From: Augochlora pura
Taxonomy: Eukaryota; Arthropoda; Insecta; Hymenoptera; Halictidae
Assembly (NCBI RefSeq): GCF_028453695.1
Contig: NC_135775.1
Coordinates: forward strand, 6,216,046-6,280,045
Length of the DNA: 64,000 bases
Direction of reading: 5' to 3'
Shown: piece after piece, positions 47,728 through 61,000 of the stretch
Numbering within the stretch: the stretch's first letter is position 1
Layout: the number at the start of each line of letters is the position of its first letter
Program-made: the position numbers and the translations under genes
The notes under the pieces: generated by a model
The model's database searches: none
Told to the model about the DNA's origin: nothing
The model's input: only the letters and a program-made list of their open reading frames with translations

Positions 47728-50700
47728 TCCACAAACCATTTCCATATATTATAAGACCATAAATGAGGGCTGGGTAAAATTTTATTTTATACTAATTAGT
47801 TGACAGTTTATTTTATTTGAAGTTTTATTTAGTATTGTTAAGAACATTTGTGAACATATATTAACGATTGCGCTGTTGTTAAATTCTATAGCGAGTTTTA
47901 AACGCTAATGTTTTCAAATTGGCGGGGATATAATTTTGTAATTGTATTCCGTAAAAAGAGAAATCTGATGCTGGGTAGACTGGTTCGATAGTTCCAGTGT
48001 TGAGATGGCGGATTTTATTTTGTAGATAAAAGTCTACAAGATTTAAACATGGTCCAGAGACATAATTGTCTGTTAATAAATCCCGCACACGCCGTTTCGG
48101 TTCGAAAACAGGGCGATTCGATGGTCCATTGATCACGCAAGAAAGTGCCAATGCATTTTTTAGAGAGCTCTAGTTGTTAGGTGGCCACCGATGGAAAACG
48201 GTCCACGTTAAACTTCATTTAGACAATTGCGGAGTATGTTCGGCGCTGTTGGATCTTTACACACACTTGCAGATATTTTTGTAAAATTCCATTCTTTTCC
48301 ATCCGAACCGTATTCTTTGTTAACAATTTTTCCGCATCTTTTCAAATGTATATCGAATTACTTTAAATTTACGGTCCACCGATTGAGTGAACTATTTGCA
48401 CATGTCCAATTTTCGGCAATAATTTCAGGCAAAATTTTGTCCGTTAAAATTCGACAAATGTTCGATGTTAAACGATGGCAATAGCGATTATACAAAATCG
48501 ATACTCTTTAAGATGTTAAAATATTTACAAGAAATCTCGCGGAACAATTTCTGTGCTTTCAGATAAAGTTGTAAGGATTTAGAAAGTTGACTTTTTCAAC
48601 TTTATAAAATTGATATAAAAAAATTGGATACTTGATATGTAACAATCTGACGATACTCTCGCATCGCTGGCGGACGCATTTATGGTTTAACCGCGATCTA
48701 ATCGAGTGATTTTCACATTTATGTGTAGTAGAGATCGAAGGACATTGTTAGCGGGAAGGAAAATTGGGTCGCGCCGGAAACGTGTGGCACCGTTTTTCCA
48801 TCACGACGGCCACGGACGAAACCGTCGTCGTTGTTGTTACTGTTTTTTATAGTTTTTAACAAGGCCAATCCCGATTATCAGTTGTTAGAAATACGTATAT
48901 ATACGTATATATATATGTATATTGTACCGCGATTGTCGTTCTTTCGAGACCATTTTATTCGGTGAACGCTAGATTACACGAAATATATATATACATACAT
49001 GTGTTTATACATATATATTTTTAATATCACTTATCGATATAAATACAGTCACTATAAAAACATACTAATTTTATTAATTTTACTATCGTCTGTATTTTTA
49101 CTCATATAACACCACGAGACCATTGCTATTAATCTTTCCTTGTATTACGCTGTCCGGTGCTGAGCGAAAGTGCCGCGATAGAGTAAATTATCAGAAACAA
49201 ATAAACAGAATTTCTACTGCCGAGGTTCTTTAATTTACGATACCATAATCGTTTATATTTCGAAGCTAGCTACATATTTAAAAATGATGCTCTTGCGTCA
49301 AGTGGCGCTCCATGCGGTGAAATCGCCAAGTTCACTTTCAGATAACGCTACAGCGCCAATAGTTGCAGAGGCGAAATGCTCAAACTGTTAGCCAAAAACG
49401 ACTGCCGGTAACATCAAATTGAATTACAAAAAAAGGCGCCACTATAATTTTTACTTTTAGAATGTAGGTACAACAAAAATATTAACAAACCAAGGAAGTA
49501 GGGCTAATCAGTGTAGTCTACTGCGTTACTATTATCTATAAAAACCGACTAAGGATATAGTGAAATTAGTTACATTTTGATACTTTATTTAATATTACAT
49601 TATTACATTAATTACATTTTATGACGTTGTCATCTTTTAGTATCCTATGATATTAATGTTGCAGTTTCTCCGAAATAAATCTGAGTTCTTTTTTAATGCC
49701 CCAATGTTATCATACACAATGATTATCGGTAATCATACATTCTACATATGCAGGCGATACTGGCGCCCACTTCCAAAGATAACTAGAAGCTAAGATCGAC
49801 ATTTTTACAGCGCCAAATGGCGTAGCGATGGAACGAACAAACTAAACGCTAAATTATAAGCAAGTCGAAGTTGCATAACTGTTTCAGAAGATTGCCACTA
49901 CAGCAAATGGCGCTGTACAGAGGTTTGAAAAACATGACATAACGCCACAATTCCAGAAAATATAAAAAATAGTTCTACATCTCCACACTGAGATTTTTGA
50001 ACTACACCTATTCTTTAAGGAGGAATAAAATTTCCAAAATTTAGGACAGGCTTTATAGTGTAATAGTTCCAGGGCACATTTAGAAAGTTTTAGGGTACTT
50101 TTAGAGGAATTTTAGGGTAGTTTTGGGGCACATTTAGGGTAGTTTTAGAGTAGATTTTGGGAATTTCACCCTAAAACTGCAGTACTACTGTCATAAGCTG
50201 CCCTAAAGCTGCACTAAATCTACTCTAAAATTACCTGCAGTTAATTTTTGTTAATAATTAGACATTCAAGAAGCATATAAGTCCTGCCGGGGAATGTTCA
50301 TTACTTCTAACTAATGAAACACGATAAGACACATCTGCCTGTACCACGTAAAAAGTTCTAATAATCCGTGATTAATCAAACAACTAAAGAATCAATTGTA
50401 AATTATCCAAAAACGTCTCGTATACTTCGGACAATTACGATCCGCCGATTACGGCGATGAGAACAAAACTGATTGCAGTTTGAAAGCAGCCGATAATCGG
50501 CGCCGATCTCGCAACGAATCGCACTCGCTGGTCAACTGTTCGTTGTTTCTAAGTACAATGGCTGTGTTCGAATGAAACGCGGATCTTTCTCTCTGCTCCG
50601 TTCCGTGCCAGGCACAAGCTGGTCTACGACGCTCAAAATTCTAGTGCACGCAGCCTTCTGACATGACTAAACGACACCCGGACAGGTGTTCGTCAACGTA

Positions 50701-50980
50701 ACACATCCCGGGAGCTGATCGTCGGCTGCAAAAAAGGGATCCCCACGCGAACCGCGCGTTTGTTGTAACAGAGTTCGGTCGAATTTCAAGGAAGCTGCGA
50801 GCAACCGTGTCAAGGACCACGAGAAAACCACAAGTTTCCACCGTAATCGACGAAGAGAGGAAACACCGTGAACGCGGCCGGATAGAAAAACCGGGGAGCG
50901 GGAGACAGGAGCGTGAGAAACACGAGGAGGGACAAAGAGAGACGAAGAGAGACAAGTTCGTCTGTTATCAAGCCTCGATA
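47728..50980. other. sima to TSSK interval
   Basis: AT-rich presumptive sima 3' UTR and intergenic DNA with TA-rich tracts (48890-49020), repeated GGCGC-type motifs (49300-49920) and the TTTAGGGTAG array. No coding exon is seen. Confidence 0.6.
50056..50235. repeat. TTTAGGGTAG array with an inverted half
   Basis: About six direct TTTAGGGTAGTTTTAGAGYA-like units (50080-50165) are followed by CCTAAAACTGC, CCCTAAAGCTGC and CTACTCTAAAATTACC in the opposite sense, giving a partly palindromic array. Confidence 0.65.
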
Positions 50981-51001
50981 GTCCAATGAAGATCCTCTGG
51001 C

Positions 51002-53837
51002 ATGGCCACGCGACTCAGCCCCCGAAATTCGGAGGTGAACGCTCTTGAGCAGCGGGGCTATCTGATTGGCAAAAAGATCGGACAGGTTATTTACCCCCAA
51101 CCCTCTCCACCCCACCTGTTCGTTAACCTCTTTCCACTTCTCCTGCACCTGTTTTCTTTCGTGCGGCTCCGCGACGGGGTTCCTTTCTTTTTGAACTTCG
51201 CGCCGCCTTTGATCTCGTTCGGAATCCCCTAACCCTTCGTTAACCAGAAATTGCGCGTCTCTTTTTTTCAGCCCCGTTTTCAACCTACGTCGCGTCTCGC
51301 TCTCCCCTTTCGCTCTTCTTCCCGGACGATTATCCGTCGCTCTTTCTTTCGGTTCCGTTCATACTTTTGCTTTTCGCGTCTTTAAACGTTCCGTGCCGGT
51401 GATTTGTGGTCGCGACCAACTTGGCCCCTGTGTTGCATTTATTATTATTATTAATATAACGTATAATATAATGTTATTACGTATAATACTATTATCGTAT
51501 ATTCTTGATTATTCCGCGCTTCGAATTATCGATAAGTGCGACACATAATTTCGGTCGGCAGTGATCACGAATCCGTTCGAACGCCTACTATTGTGTAGAG
51601 ATTGTTGCATCTCGTTTAACGTGTTAGGGCTCGTATGCGACCGTGCACCTGGCCGAATACGTCGACGGGACGAGCTCGAAGAAATTGCGATTAGCATGCA
51701 AGATATTCGACAAAGAGAAAGCGCCCGAAGATTTTCTGAACAAGTTTTTCCCCCGTGAACTCGAGATCCTTACGAAGATTGAAAATCCCCACCTCATCCA
51801 AGTAAGATGCCGTCCGCGACGTGTCGCGATCCTATCGGGATTTAAACGCGTCACAAGTTCCGTCTCGGATGATTTCAACTATCTTCTGAGAAATTAGAAA
51901 TCCTACCTTTTAAACGGGTCCACGGACCCAGCAGCTTTCAAGTCGACCCGACTGACCAGGATTTACCGTGCAGGTGCACAGTATACTGCAACGTGGTCCC
52001 AGGGTGTTCATCTTCATGCGGTACGCGGACAATGGCGACCTTCTCGATTTCGTTCTGCGAAACGGCGTGGTGCCCGAGCAACAATCGAAGCTCTGGTTCA
52101 GGCAGATGGCTTCCGGTCTCCACTACCTCCACGGGAAGAACATCGCCCACCGCGACCTCAAATGCGAGAACATTTTGCTCTCGAGAAAATTTAACGTGAA
52201 GCTGGCGGACTTCGGTTTTGCAAGATTCTGCGTGGACCAGGCCGGCAGGCGTGTCCTAAGCAACACGTACTGCGGCTCGGCCGCTTACGCGGCACCGGAA
52301 GTGGTCTCCGGCACGCCGTACAACCCGAAGCTGGCGGACGTCTGGTCCCTCGGGATCATCCTGTTCGTGATGCTGAACGCGTCGATGCCGTTCGACGACA
52401 AGAACCTGAAGAAGCTGCTGAAAAACCAGATGTCCAGGAACTGGATGTTCCGCTCGCGAATCAGGGAGACGGTGTCCGCCCTGGCCAAGAACATCGTCAA
52501 GCACATCCTCGAACCGGATATCACTTTGCGGCTGACTTTGGAGAGGGTACTGGCGCACGAGTGGGTCCGCGCCAAAAAGGACAAGACCGGATCGCTTTCG
52601 GGCAGACTCGTGCACTCGGCACCGCCTATTCATTCGCAGGTGGGCCATTGTCCTTCGTCTCAACGATTTAAAATCCATTTATACTCGCCGACGAGTCGAG
52701 CACGAGCCGGGCAGATTGATAGTGTTATTATTATTTATGAACACGAGACCCATGTCAGATTCAATAAGGTCTCAGCCATTTTATTTTCAATGTTCTAAAT
52801 TTTTTAAAAGCTTTATTACGTAATACTTAAGATCATTTTATCTATGGAGCACGTTGATCACATTGCCTAGATTATTTTACAATTGGTAAAATAATTTCGA
52901 GACCAAGGAAGTATTCTCAAATTTTAAATTTATGAAAATGAGTTGGAATTAAAGAGAAAAAGAATTAGGGGAGTTCAGCGGTACGCCGAAAGACGAAGGG
53001 AGACATTAGGGTGGCAAGTTAAAAATAGAAGTGGCTGAGGCCAGCGAACATCATAATACTGCTCTCACTGACACTACATAATAAGTACTCGGCCTTTGAA
53101 TTAATAAACACGAGATATGCATCTTGATTGCATCACAGCACTCGAGGTGGCCTATGCTTAATCCTTGGTGATATAGGGTGGGTCTGTTTAGATGCATAGT
53201 AATCTGTTTTAATTCTCCGTGCACAAGATTAGAATGGCCTATATTAGTCTTACTTGAACAGATTATTTTAAAACTTTGATTTTTTATGAAATTTTCTTGA
53301 CACTTCTATTTCTACTGAATTTATTAACCTTTTGCATTCGAGTTGCGATTCCTAGGGTATATTACCAAAGGGTATATTATAATAATATATTTAATAATAT
53401 ATTTATTCTATAATATATTTAAAAGATTGTTAAGACTATTAACTGTATCATAATACTATAAGCCAGACAAATTATTTTGAATCTATAGTTAAAACAGTTT
53501 CGAGTGCAAAGGGTTAAAATATTGAATGTCGAATAGGAAATATCAAAATCAGATTTAATCTACTCGCATTTAATGCCATCTGTGAACATTTATAATATAG
53601 AAAATTCTTTGATTCGTGGCGAACTGATTCTATACCATTCGAATAAGTTTCGTTGATTGTCAGATGTGCGGAACCGGTGGCAATTTGGTCGGTGCCGGGG
53701 CCGCAGGTGGCTGCAACGTGCCGGTAGTTCTCCGAGGTCTGTCGTCTTTCAAGAATTCCGAGATCCACGGCCAGGGTAGCGCTTTCAAATCCACCGACAG
53801 TCCGAGGAAAAACGCGCAGCTGTCTGCCGTCGAGTGA
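51002..53837 (+). CDS. testis-specific serine/threonine protein kinase (TSSK family)
   Basis: This complete four-exon gene encodes 365 residues: 51002-51085, 51628-51801, 51974-52639 and 53664-53837 (TGA). All introns are GT-AG and phase 0. The start ATG at 51002 gives a short leader before the kinase domain. The glycine loop (IGQGSYATVH) is split between exons 1 and 2. The lysine is in RLACKIFDK, the catalytic loop is HRDLKCEN, the metal loop is DFGFAR and the activation segment is TYCGSAAYAAPEV, a wording characteristic of TSSKs. The kinase domain ends near residue 285. The last exon adds a Gly/Ser-rich tail ending AQLSAVE. TSSKs act in spermatid differentiation in animals; expression in this species is inference. 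It lies between sima and kindlin and converges on the latter. All catalytic residues are present. Confidence 0.9.
53324..53517. mobile_element. TTAA-type MITE, family P1, in a TSSK intron
   Basis: It has TTAACCTTTTGCATTCGAGT at the left and TTCGAGTGCAAAGGGTTAA at the right, with AT-rich filling. It lies in the last TSSK intron. Confidence 0.72.
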
Positions 53838-54013
53838 AGAGAGAACCCAGTCAGGACCGCAAGGATGAACCAGCATCGTATTCGCGCGTCGAACGTCGAC
53901 GAGGGCGCCCATAAAACGGGCGCCGCCAAAGACGACGGTGTTTAGAATACATTTTATTTTTACTTTCCTGATTATTGTCGATCCTATACATGGTTTTTAA
54001 TAGTGCATACTTT

Positions 54014-54019
54014 AATAAA
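54014..54019 (+). promoter_or_regulatory. candidate polyadenylation signal of the TSSK gene
   Basis: An AATAAA lies 177 bases after the TSSK stop codon, a normal distance for an insect 3' UTR. Confidence 0.5.
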
Positions 54020-54915
54020 GAATTTATTGATTATATTAGTTCGTGTAAACGTTTCACGGTAGCGACGAACGGTCTATCTAAAAGATGAGGTGTCAAGTGA
54101 ACGAACGCGTTAATAATAATTAAGTTTATTGTACAACTAGCGCCTATCAATATACAAAACTATAGTTTTTCTGATTACACGTTCGGCAACGTGATCGCTA
54201 TAAGTAGATAGATAATATGCAACGGTACAAGTAAATATGTTTTATAATATTATATATATATATTTTTATATATATAGTTTACATTAAAACAACAAATAAT
54301 TTACACGATTCAATACGACGGCCGCGGGCCGTGGGTCGATCTCGCCCGGCATAGCACCCCATGCCGTGAAAATAAAAATACATGTATTTGTCCGAGGGAG
54401 ATCGACCCGGGCAGCCGGGTCTCAAACTCGTCGAGAGGACTCTCCGGAAGGAATCGGGGGGCAGGGGAGGGGGCAGGGTGGAGCGGGGTGTAGTAGGCAT
54501 GCTTATCTAAAAATATTAATTCGTTCATGACCTTAATCAACTGCGTCGCGTGTAGAAAGGGGCGCGGTTTCGGGTATTGCATGGTCGTTGTGCGTGTTTC
54601 GCTCGGTTACACGGAGCTACGTGTGTCCCATTACAAGATGCTCGGCGGATAAGAACTGCGTGTCATCGTCATGTACAAAAGTAGCGAAGACTATCAACGG
54701 TGTTATCTCGGTAATCGGGCGGTCGATTAATTGTCAACGGAACCGACGAAGAACGCTCGCGAGAGAGTCTCGTCTCCTGTCAGGGTCCGTGACAGTTGCG
54801 CGCCGGACAACTTGTTCACCTATTTACAAATCCTATAGTAAAGCGTGTCTAAGCATAGATTTCGTAATTTTTACAAACGTGTCAACCAACAAGTGTGTCG
54901 CCGTTTCAGATCGGA

Positions 54916-54918
<3 letters not shown>

Positions 54919-54955
<37 letters not shown>
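54919..54955. repeat. CT microsatellite
   Basis: Uninterrupted (CT)n between the TSSK and kindlin 3' ends. Confidence 0.85.
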
Positions 54956-54957
<2 letters not shown>

Positions 54958-55064
54958 TCTCTTTTTCTTTTTTTCTATTTTTGAAAATAATTTGCGGGTC
55001 GAGACTTCGTTGCGCGAAGATTTGGAAAGAGATATTTCTTTTCTTCGTGGTGTCTGTGGGAATT

Positions 55065-58000
55065 TTAAATCCAACCGCCGGTCAGTTTGTGGAACATCTC
55101 CTCGTTCAACGTTTGGTTGACTTCCTTGGACCGCATCGAGAGGAATATGTAGCCACCGATGAACTCGTGGACCACTTTGCAGTCCGCTGACTGGCACTCG
55201 AAGATTATGTTCTCCTCCTCGAACTGTACCATCATGTGCTTCACCTCCCAGTTCACATTCCAGGCCTGCAAAAGGTAGAGAAGATATTATCGATTATTAT
55301 ATTAACGTTGTATTATCTAGTAAAGTGAGAAGCGTGAATGAAACATCGTCGCGATCACCGACCTTCATGGTATTGTATCTCCACGTCTTCAAATGATCGC
55401 CACTGTGAAGCTCCATCCTCATCAGCCTGTTATTGGCGATGCCCAGTAGCTCGTCTTTGCTTTTACCAGTGAATCTGACGACGAACAAAGCGATGCCATA
55501 CTCGGGCAGCGACTGCCACGCCTTTATATAATTCAGCTTGGCTTCGATCAGGGACAGGTCCTTCACGTTCGCGTGCGCTTCCAGGATCCTCTGAACCAAC
55601 TGAAACAAGTACAACAAACTCGCAAGTAGTACAAGCAAATGGAAAGATGATCGTTCCTGGTCAATGGTATCGTATGTCTATGGAGTACACACTTTTCCTT
55701 TGAACTTCTTGACGAATCGCGGCGCAACGTAGTCGTCCGGGACGATATCCAGAGCAGTCGGATTGATCGCCGGTGCGGGGGCGGGCCTCTGCAATTGCAG
55801 GAAAGCGACGATGCTATTCACTTCGCTCTCGTAGGACGAATCAGCGAGGGTGCGGCCCTTGGCCGCCAGTCTACACGCTGCCATCCACTTCGCGTACTGT
55901 TGCTCCTGTAACAGGTCGAACCATCGTTATACTCACTTCCCGTTTTGCAATTTTATGTCGTTCTTCGAAACTCAAATATCGGTTAACCCTTTATTAAATT
56001 TAACCTTATTTATCCTTAATATTTTTAATACAAGGACCAGACAACATGTGTTCCTTTTATTGTCTTTATGTACTCTTCTTTCCAGGGATAACAGAAGAAT
56101 TTATTTTTATTTCGATATAGCGGAAATTAATAATATTAATATTTATTAGATCCTGCATGAAATCTGTATTCTCAATAAAAATCTATTGAATGCAACTTTG
56201 TAGTATGGAAGATCTTTCACAGAGGTCTAACCTTAAACTTTCTTCAATTTATACAACTTTAAAACTAAACCTGCCACGATCAAACCGATCGGTTTTTAAT
56301 TTTGTAACTTTACGGCACTTCAAACATCGGCGACATCTTCGTGGGAAATAACTGAATAAATTATATTATTTCTGTATAACAATACAAGGCGACATCATCT
56401 ACAAGTTTTCTTCATTACTAAATAAAAAAGCGATTGTTCTAATTAAGCCTGAATCTCATTAAAGACATTCTGAACAAACTTTACACCAATTATAATTTCA
56501 ACAATATTCGCAGCTTTATTTTAGTAATATCCTGATACCAGATATTTTATTATTAAAAAATTCCATTTACTTTCTTTAGCAGGCGATAATATTATTCTAA
56601 ATAATAGAATGATTAGATAATGGAACATTTGGATATTGACACATTGTGAAGATAAATGCTCGAATAGGGGTTGTCTACTATACTAGCATTTAAAACAGGC
56701 AAGGTACGAATGTTGCTAATATCGATTAGAAGTTCTCCTCATGGTTAAATGACAAAATAGTTCTAAAATTGCGAAAGAATGTTTGCAGCCAACGCTTGGC
56801 TGGTAATTGTAAGGTAAGGTGGCGAGCGGGGGTGCGAACGAGGGCGTAGCCGACAGCACTCACGTTGTCGCATCTGATCCACATCTCGGTCATGCCCTCG
56901 GCGCTGGGCACCTCCAGCCTGATGCCGTATCGTCCTTGGGAGAGATGCACGTCGGGCGTGACCTCGCATCCACGCAGATTGATCACGTGGGCAGGTGCCT
57001 CGCTGCTGTTCGTCTCCTCCCTGGTTTTGTAGAGCCTGAGCTGAAGGTCCCGGCAGGTGACCCAGTAGCGTTTGAACGCCTTCAGCGTGAACCGTTTCGG
57101 CTTCGAGAACCGTAGATGATCGCACAGTTCCGGCACCTGGGTGATGTCGCTGGGCCCGTTGCTGATGTTGCTGCCCTCGAGGGTCACCTGGAGATCCGTC
57201 AAGGCTGCGTCAATGTCGTCCTCGACCGGCGACGACGCGCCGTTGCTGTCGTAGCTCGGCTGCGGCACGCTGGCCTGGAGATTCACTTGCACCTGCGAAC
57301 AGGGAATACCAATGAGGTCTACGTCACCCGGAGGGGCTCTCGTACACCGCCATACGCGCTCCTTTTATCGTTATGTCCTCCTCCGGTCGCCGAGGAGCCG
57401 GTAGGCGGATCGGAAAAACGGAGAGAACGTTCTCTCCCGGCTCTCGGCATAAGTCGACCAACGGATTTGCATGCGAATAGGATCGCGTGGGGGTCTCTCC
57501 TCTCTCTCTTTTTCTCTCTCTTCCTCAGCCGACGGCTATAACCGGAGGAACGCTGCCGGTTTTCTCGTCACGTTTTTAAATAGGACTTATCCCAGTTACG
57601 CCGCTCCGCAATACGCGAGCGGATAAAAACGCTTGCAAGCGAGCCGACTGCATGGCAGCACCTCGATCCGTCGGTGGCAGATCGTTCTTGCACGATGGAT
57701 CTGTATCGCGACTATTCGGAGTCGCGGATAGTACCTCGAGATGGGACACGTGGGTTTAACGATTTTTAGAATGTCAGAAGTAGTTTTCGTATTTAGAAGA
57801 TATCGTTGGAGATTGGCGTAGACGATGGCTAGGCTGCGGATCTTTATGCAAGATAGAAGCGGCCTACGTTAATCGTTTGCACTCGAAAGCCATTTTAATT
57901 GTAAAATTAAAATAATCTTCGCGAGTTAATGTTTCTATTTTATTTGGCAAAGTGCATTTTATGCGTACGAAATTGGGCCTTGCGACTGATACTATAGTCG

Positions 58001-61000
58001 CAATTTTAACAATTTTATAAATTTAAACTTTGGTAGTAGAAGTCTTTTGATATGACAATTTTAGCGGTGTCACAGAGTTATCTCTCGAGTGCAAAGGGTT
58101 GAATTAAGTAGCAATATATTTCTTTTTCAGTTTTAATAAATTGAAAACAATGTAACAATTTTCGTAGCCTTCAATGATTCCTCTGCTGCTTCGTATTTTA
58201 CTTGCTCACCTTTACCATAATATTAACATATTGCATAATATTCTCAATCAACCGACGAGGATCTCTCCGCGTACTGGAATTCTTCTATGCAATTTCAAAC
58301 CGTTGTAATTTATGCATCGCTGATTGCAGATTACTGGTTTACACATAACCTACTCATTTGTAATAAGAAATGTACGGGAATTAATTCAACAAAGATCAAA
58401 GTCCTGTAGAACTCGTCATCGTGTTCGCGAAAGACTAGAATAACTGTACCGAATGATGTAAATAATTGCATCGAATGAAATAGAACGGTATTAAATTACC
58501 ACACGTGCTCCGAATTTGTCCACGAAAGTGTAAGTTCGCGCAAATCTCCGACCGATAAAGATCAACCGAACAAAGTGCTGCATACCAGCATGTTTCATTG
58601 TCGGCTCGATCGAGGACCTGCCGATGTGTATGCGCGTACAAATACTTTCTCCTTTTACCGTATGCAATTTATCTTAAAGAGGAATGCGCTTCCTGTTACA
58701 TAAAAATCCTGTTTATGCTACTTAAAAGCTACTTGCTACACCGATATTTACGAAACCGATTTATAAAAAAGTTATCAAACACTTTCGATCTATGTCAGGT
58801 TATGTCAGCAATATTAATTTATTAACTCATAACTTTATAATATATATTTACGAAATTATATCATTGTAATTATCGATATAAAATAAAAGATGAACTAATG
58901 ACTCGATGATGTCAGCCAGGTCTCCATTTACGAAATTATTATCAAACACTTTCGATCTCTGTCACTCGTAAGCAATATTAATTTATTAACTCATAACTTC
59001 ATAATATATATTTACGAAATTATATCATTGTAATTATCGATGTAAAATAAGAGATGAACTAATGACTCTATAAATTCCCCCAGGTCTCGATTATCCATAT
59101 TGTTTGTCTCGTAATTCGCTCGACTAATGACGGTACCGCCGTAATATTTTGGCAGCATTCTTCGTTGGCACAGCGAGCTATTTCCGTCAGCCGGATCTCG
59201 AAGTATATATAGATCGATCCGGTCTGCAGGCACCGGATGTTTGGATCGTGAAAACGTTGTCGCGTAAACAGTCGCGTGTAGCTGCCACGAGATATCCGCG
59301 GAAACTGCGGATCTGTCGCTAAGTAACGGGTTTTCCTCTAGAATCCAAATACACGGCGTTCCAAAACAGCAATCTACTTGACATTAGGTTTGCGAAACGT
59401 GCCATAACGTCAAGTACCAATTTCTGTAATTAGCGCTTATTGGAATTGCAAAGATACATTTATGGCAGATTTATCTAATAATTTTGTTTCACTCGATGTA
59501 TATTTTACGCGTAATGGAACTATAGCAATTGCAGACCGCGGTAATTTATGCATCACTGATTGCAGATTACTGGTTAACCTACTCATTTGTATTAACCCTT
59601 TGCGCTCGAGTGGTGACTTTGAGGTAACAGTAAAATTGTTACAGCAAGTTTCAAAATCATTTTTATATTATGCAAAATTAAATTTTATAAATTATTCAAA
59701 GTATAACTGTTGCTACATGAGTTACAAGATTTGAATTCATATGCGTAAAATACATTTTGTTATATAAAATTGAAATGTAGTTATTTTAGAATTACAGTTA
59801 AAATGGTTTCGAGGGCAAAGGTTTAAGAAATGTATGAGAATTAATTCAACAAATATCAAAGCCCTGTAGAACTCGTCATTGAAATTGCAAAAATATATTT
59901 AAGCATAAATTATAGTACAAATGGCAAAAAGTCCAAATAAATCTTGCCATTTTTCTAAAACAAAACGCATAGCGTTTTCGAGCTCGGTAGGTTTAGTGAT
60001 AAAAATCGCTAAAATCTAGTTCCATCAGAAACCTCTTCCAAAGGTGTCATATTCTGACTATAGCACTGCATAGATCATCGTCAATTCTGCCATCCCTCAA
60101 AACCGCATCGGACGCATTAAAAAAAGGTACGCTACACAGGATGGGCATGTATACGATCATTACACCGGCTGTAAAATAATGCGAACCTATTACAGTTAAT
60201 TTCTTACAAGAACCTCTTCTGGAACGGAAGCTGACGATGATGAAAAAGGACATGAATCAAGATACGTTCGAAGAGCAGTATGCGCATCCATGTTCAGTCT
60301 GTGCACCATTACATAACATAAAGATTCTCTACGTCAATTTCGCGAAGTAAAAGTTAGGTAGAAAGTTCCTTAACCTCTTGCAATACGATTTCTTTCACAG
60401 TTACTTAGTCGATTGGCATTCCCTCGTTGCTAACAAATTCTTACAAGAAAAAGAGAAATTTTTATTTTTCTCTTTTTTCTTATTTTTACTGTTTGCCAAT
60501 CTTTACTTTTACGAGAGATTTCTACCCCACGCTTATGAAATTCTTAATGTAAATATAACAAATATAAAAATACTAAAAATATAATATAATATTTATATGT
60601 ACTCGATTATAATTATCAATCTTTACTTTTACGAGAGATTTCTACCCCAAGCTTATGAAATTCTAAGATATAATATAAGAAAGAAATTAAAAGATATAAT
60701 ATAAGAATAATTAAAAGATATAATATAAGAATAATTAAAAAAAAATAATAGAATGATAGAAGAATTCAATTTGATTTCGATTTAGAAGAAATTAATAAAA
60801 ATCACATTTAGTGTAGCTTGCGTGAAATCTTTGTCACGAGTCTGACTCATTGTTATAGTACAAGGGGCTAATGGATTATGTTTGAAATCTTTATAATAAG
60901 ACTAGCACGACATTATAACAAGTCTGTCCATGTATACTTGTAAGAAAATATAACACCATGTCGACGCTAACTGACTATACAATTTCAGCCTAAACTACCC

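Noticed and set aside
51810..51897. Extension of the second TSSK exon past 51801
   Set aside because: A GTAAGA donor follows CAA at 51801, and the next exon resumes the kinase domain in phase.
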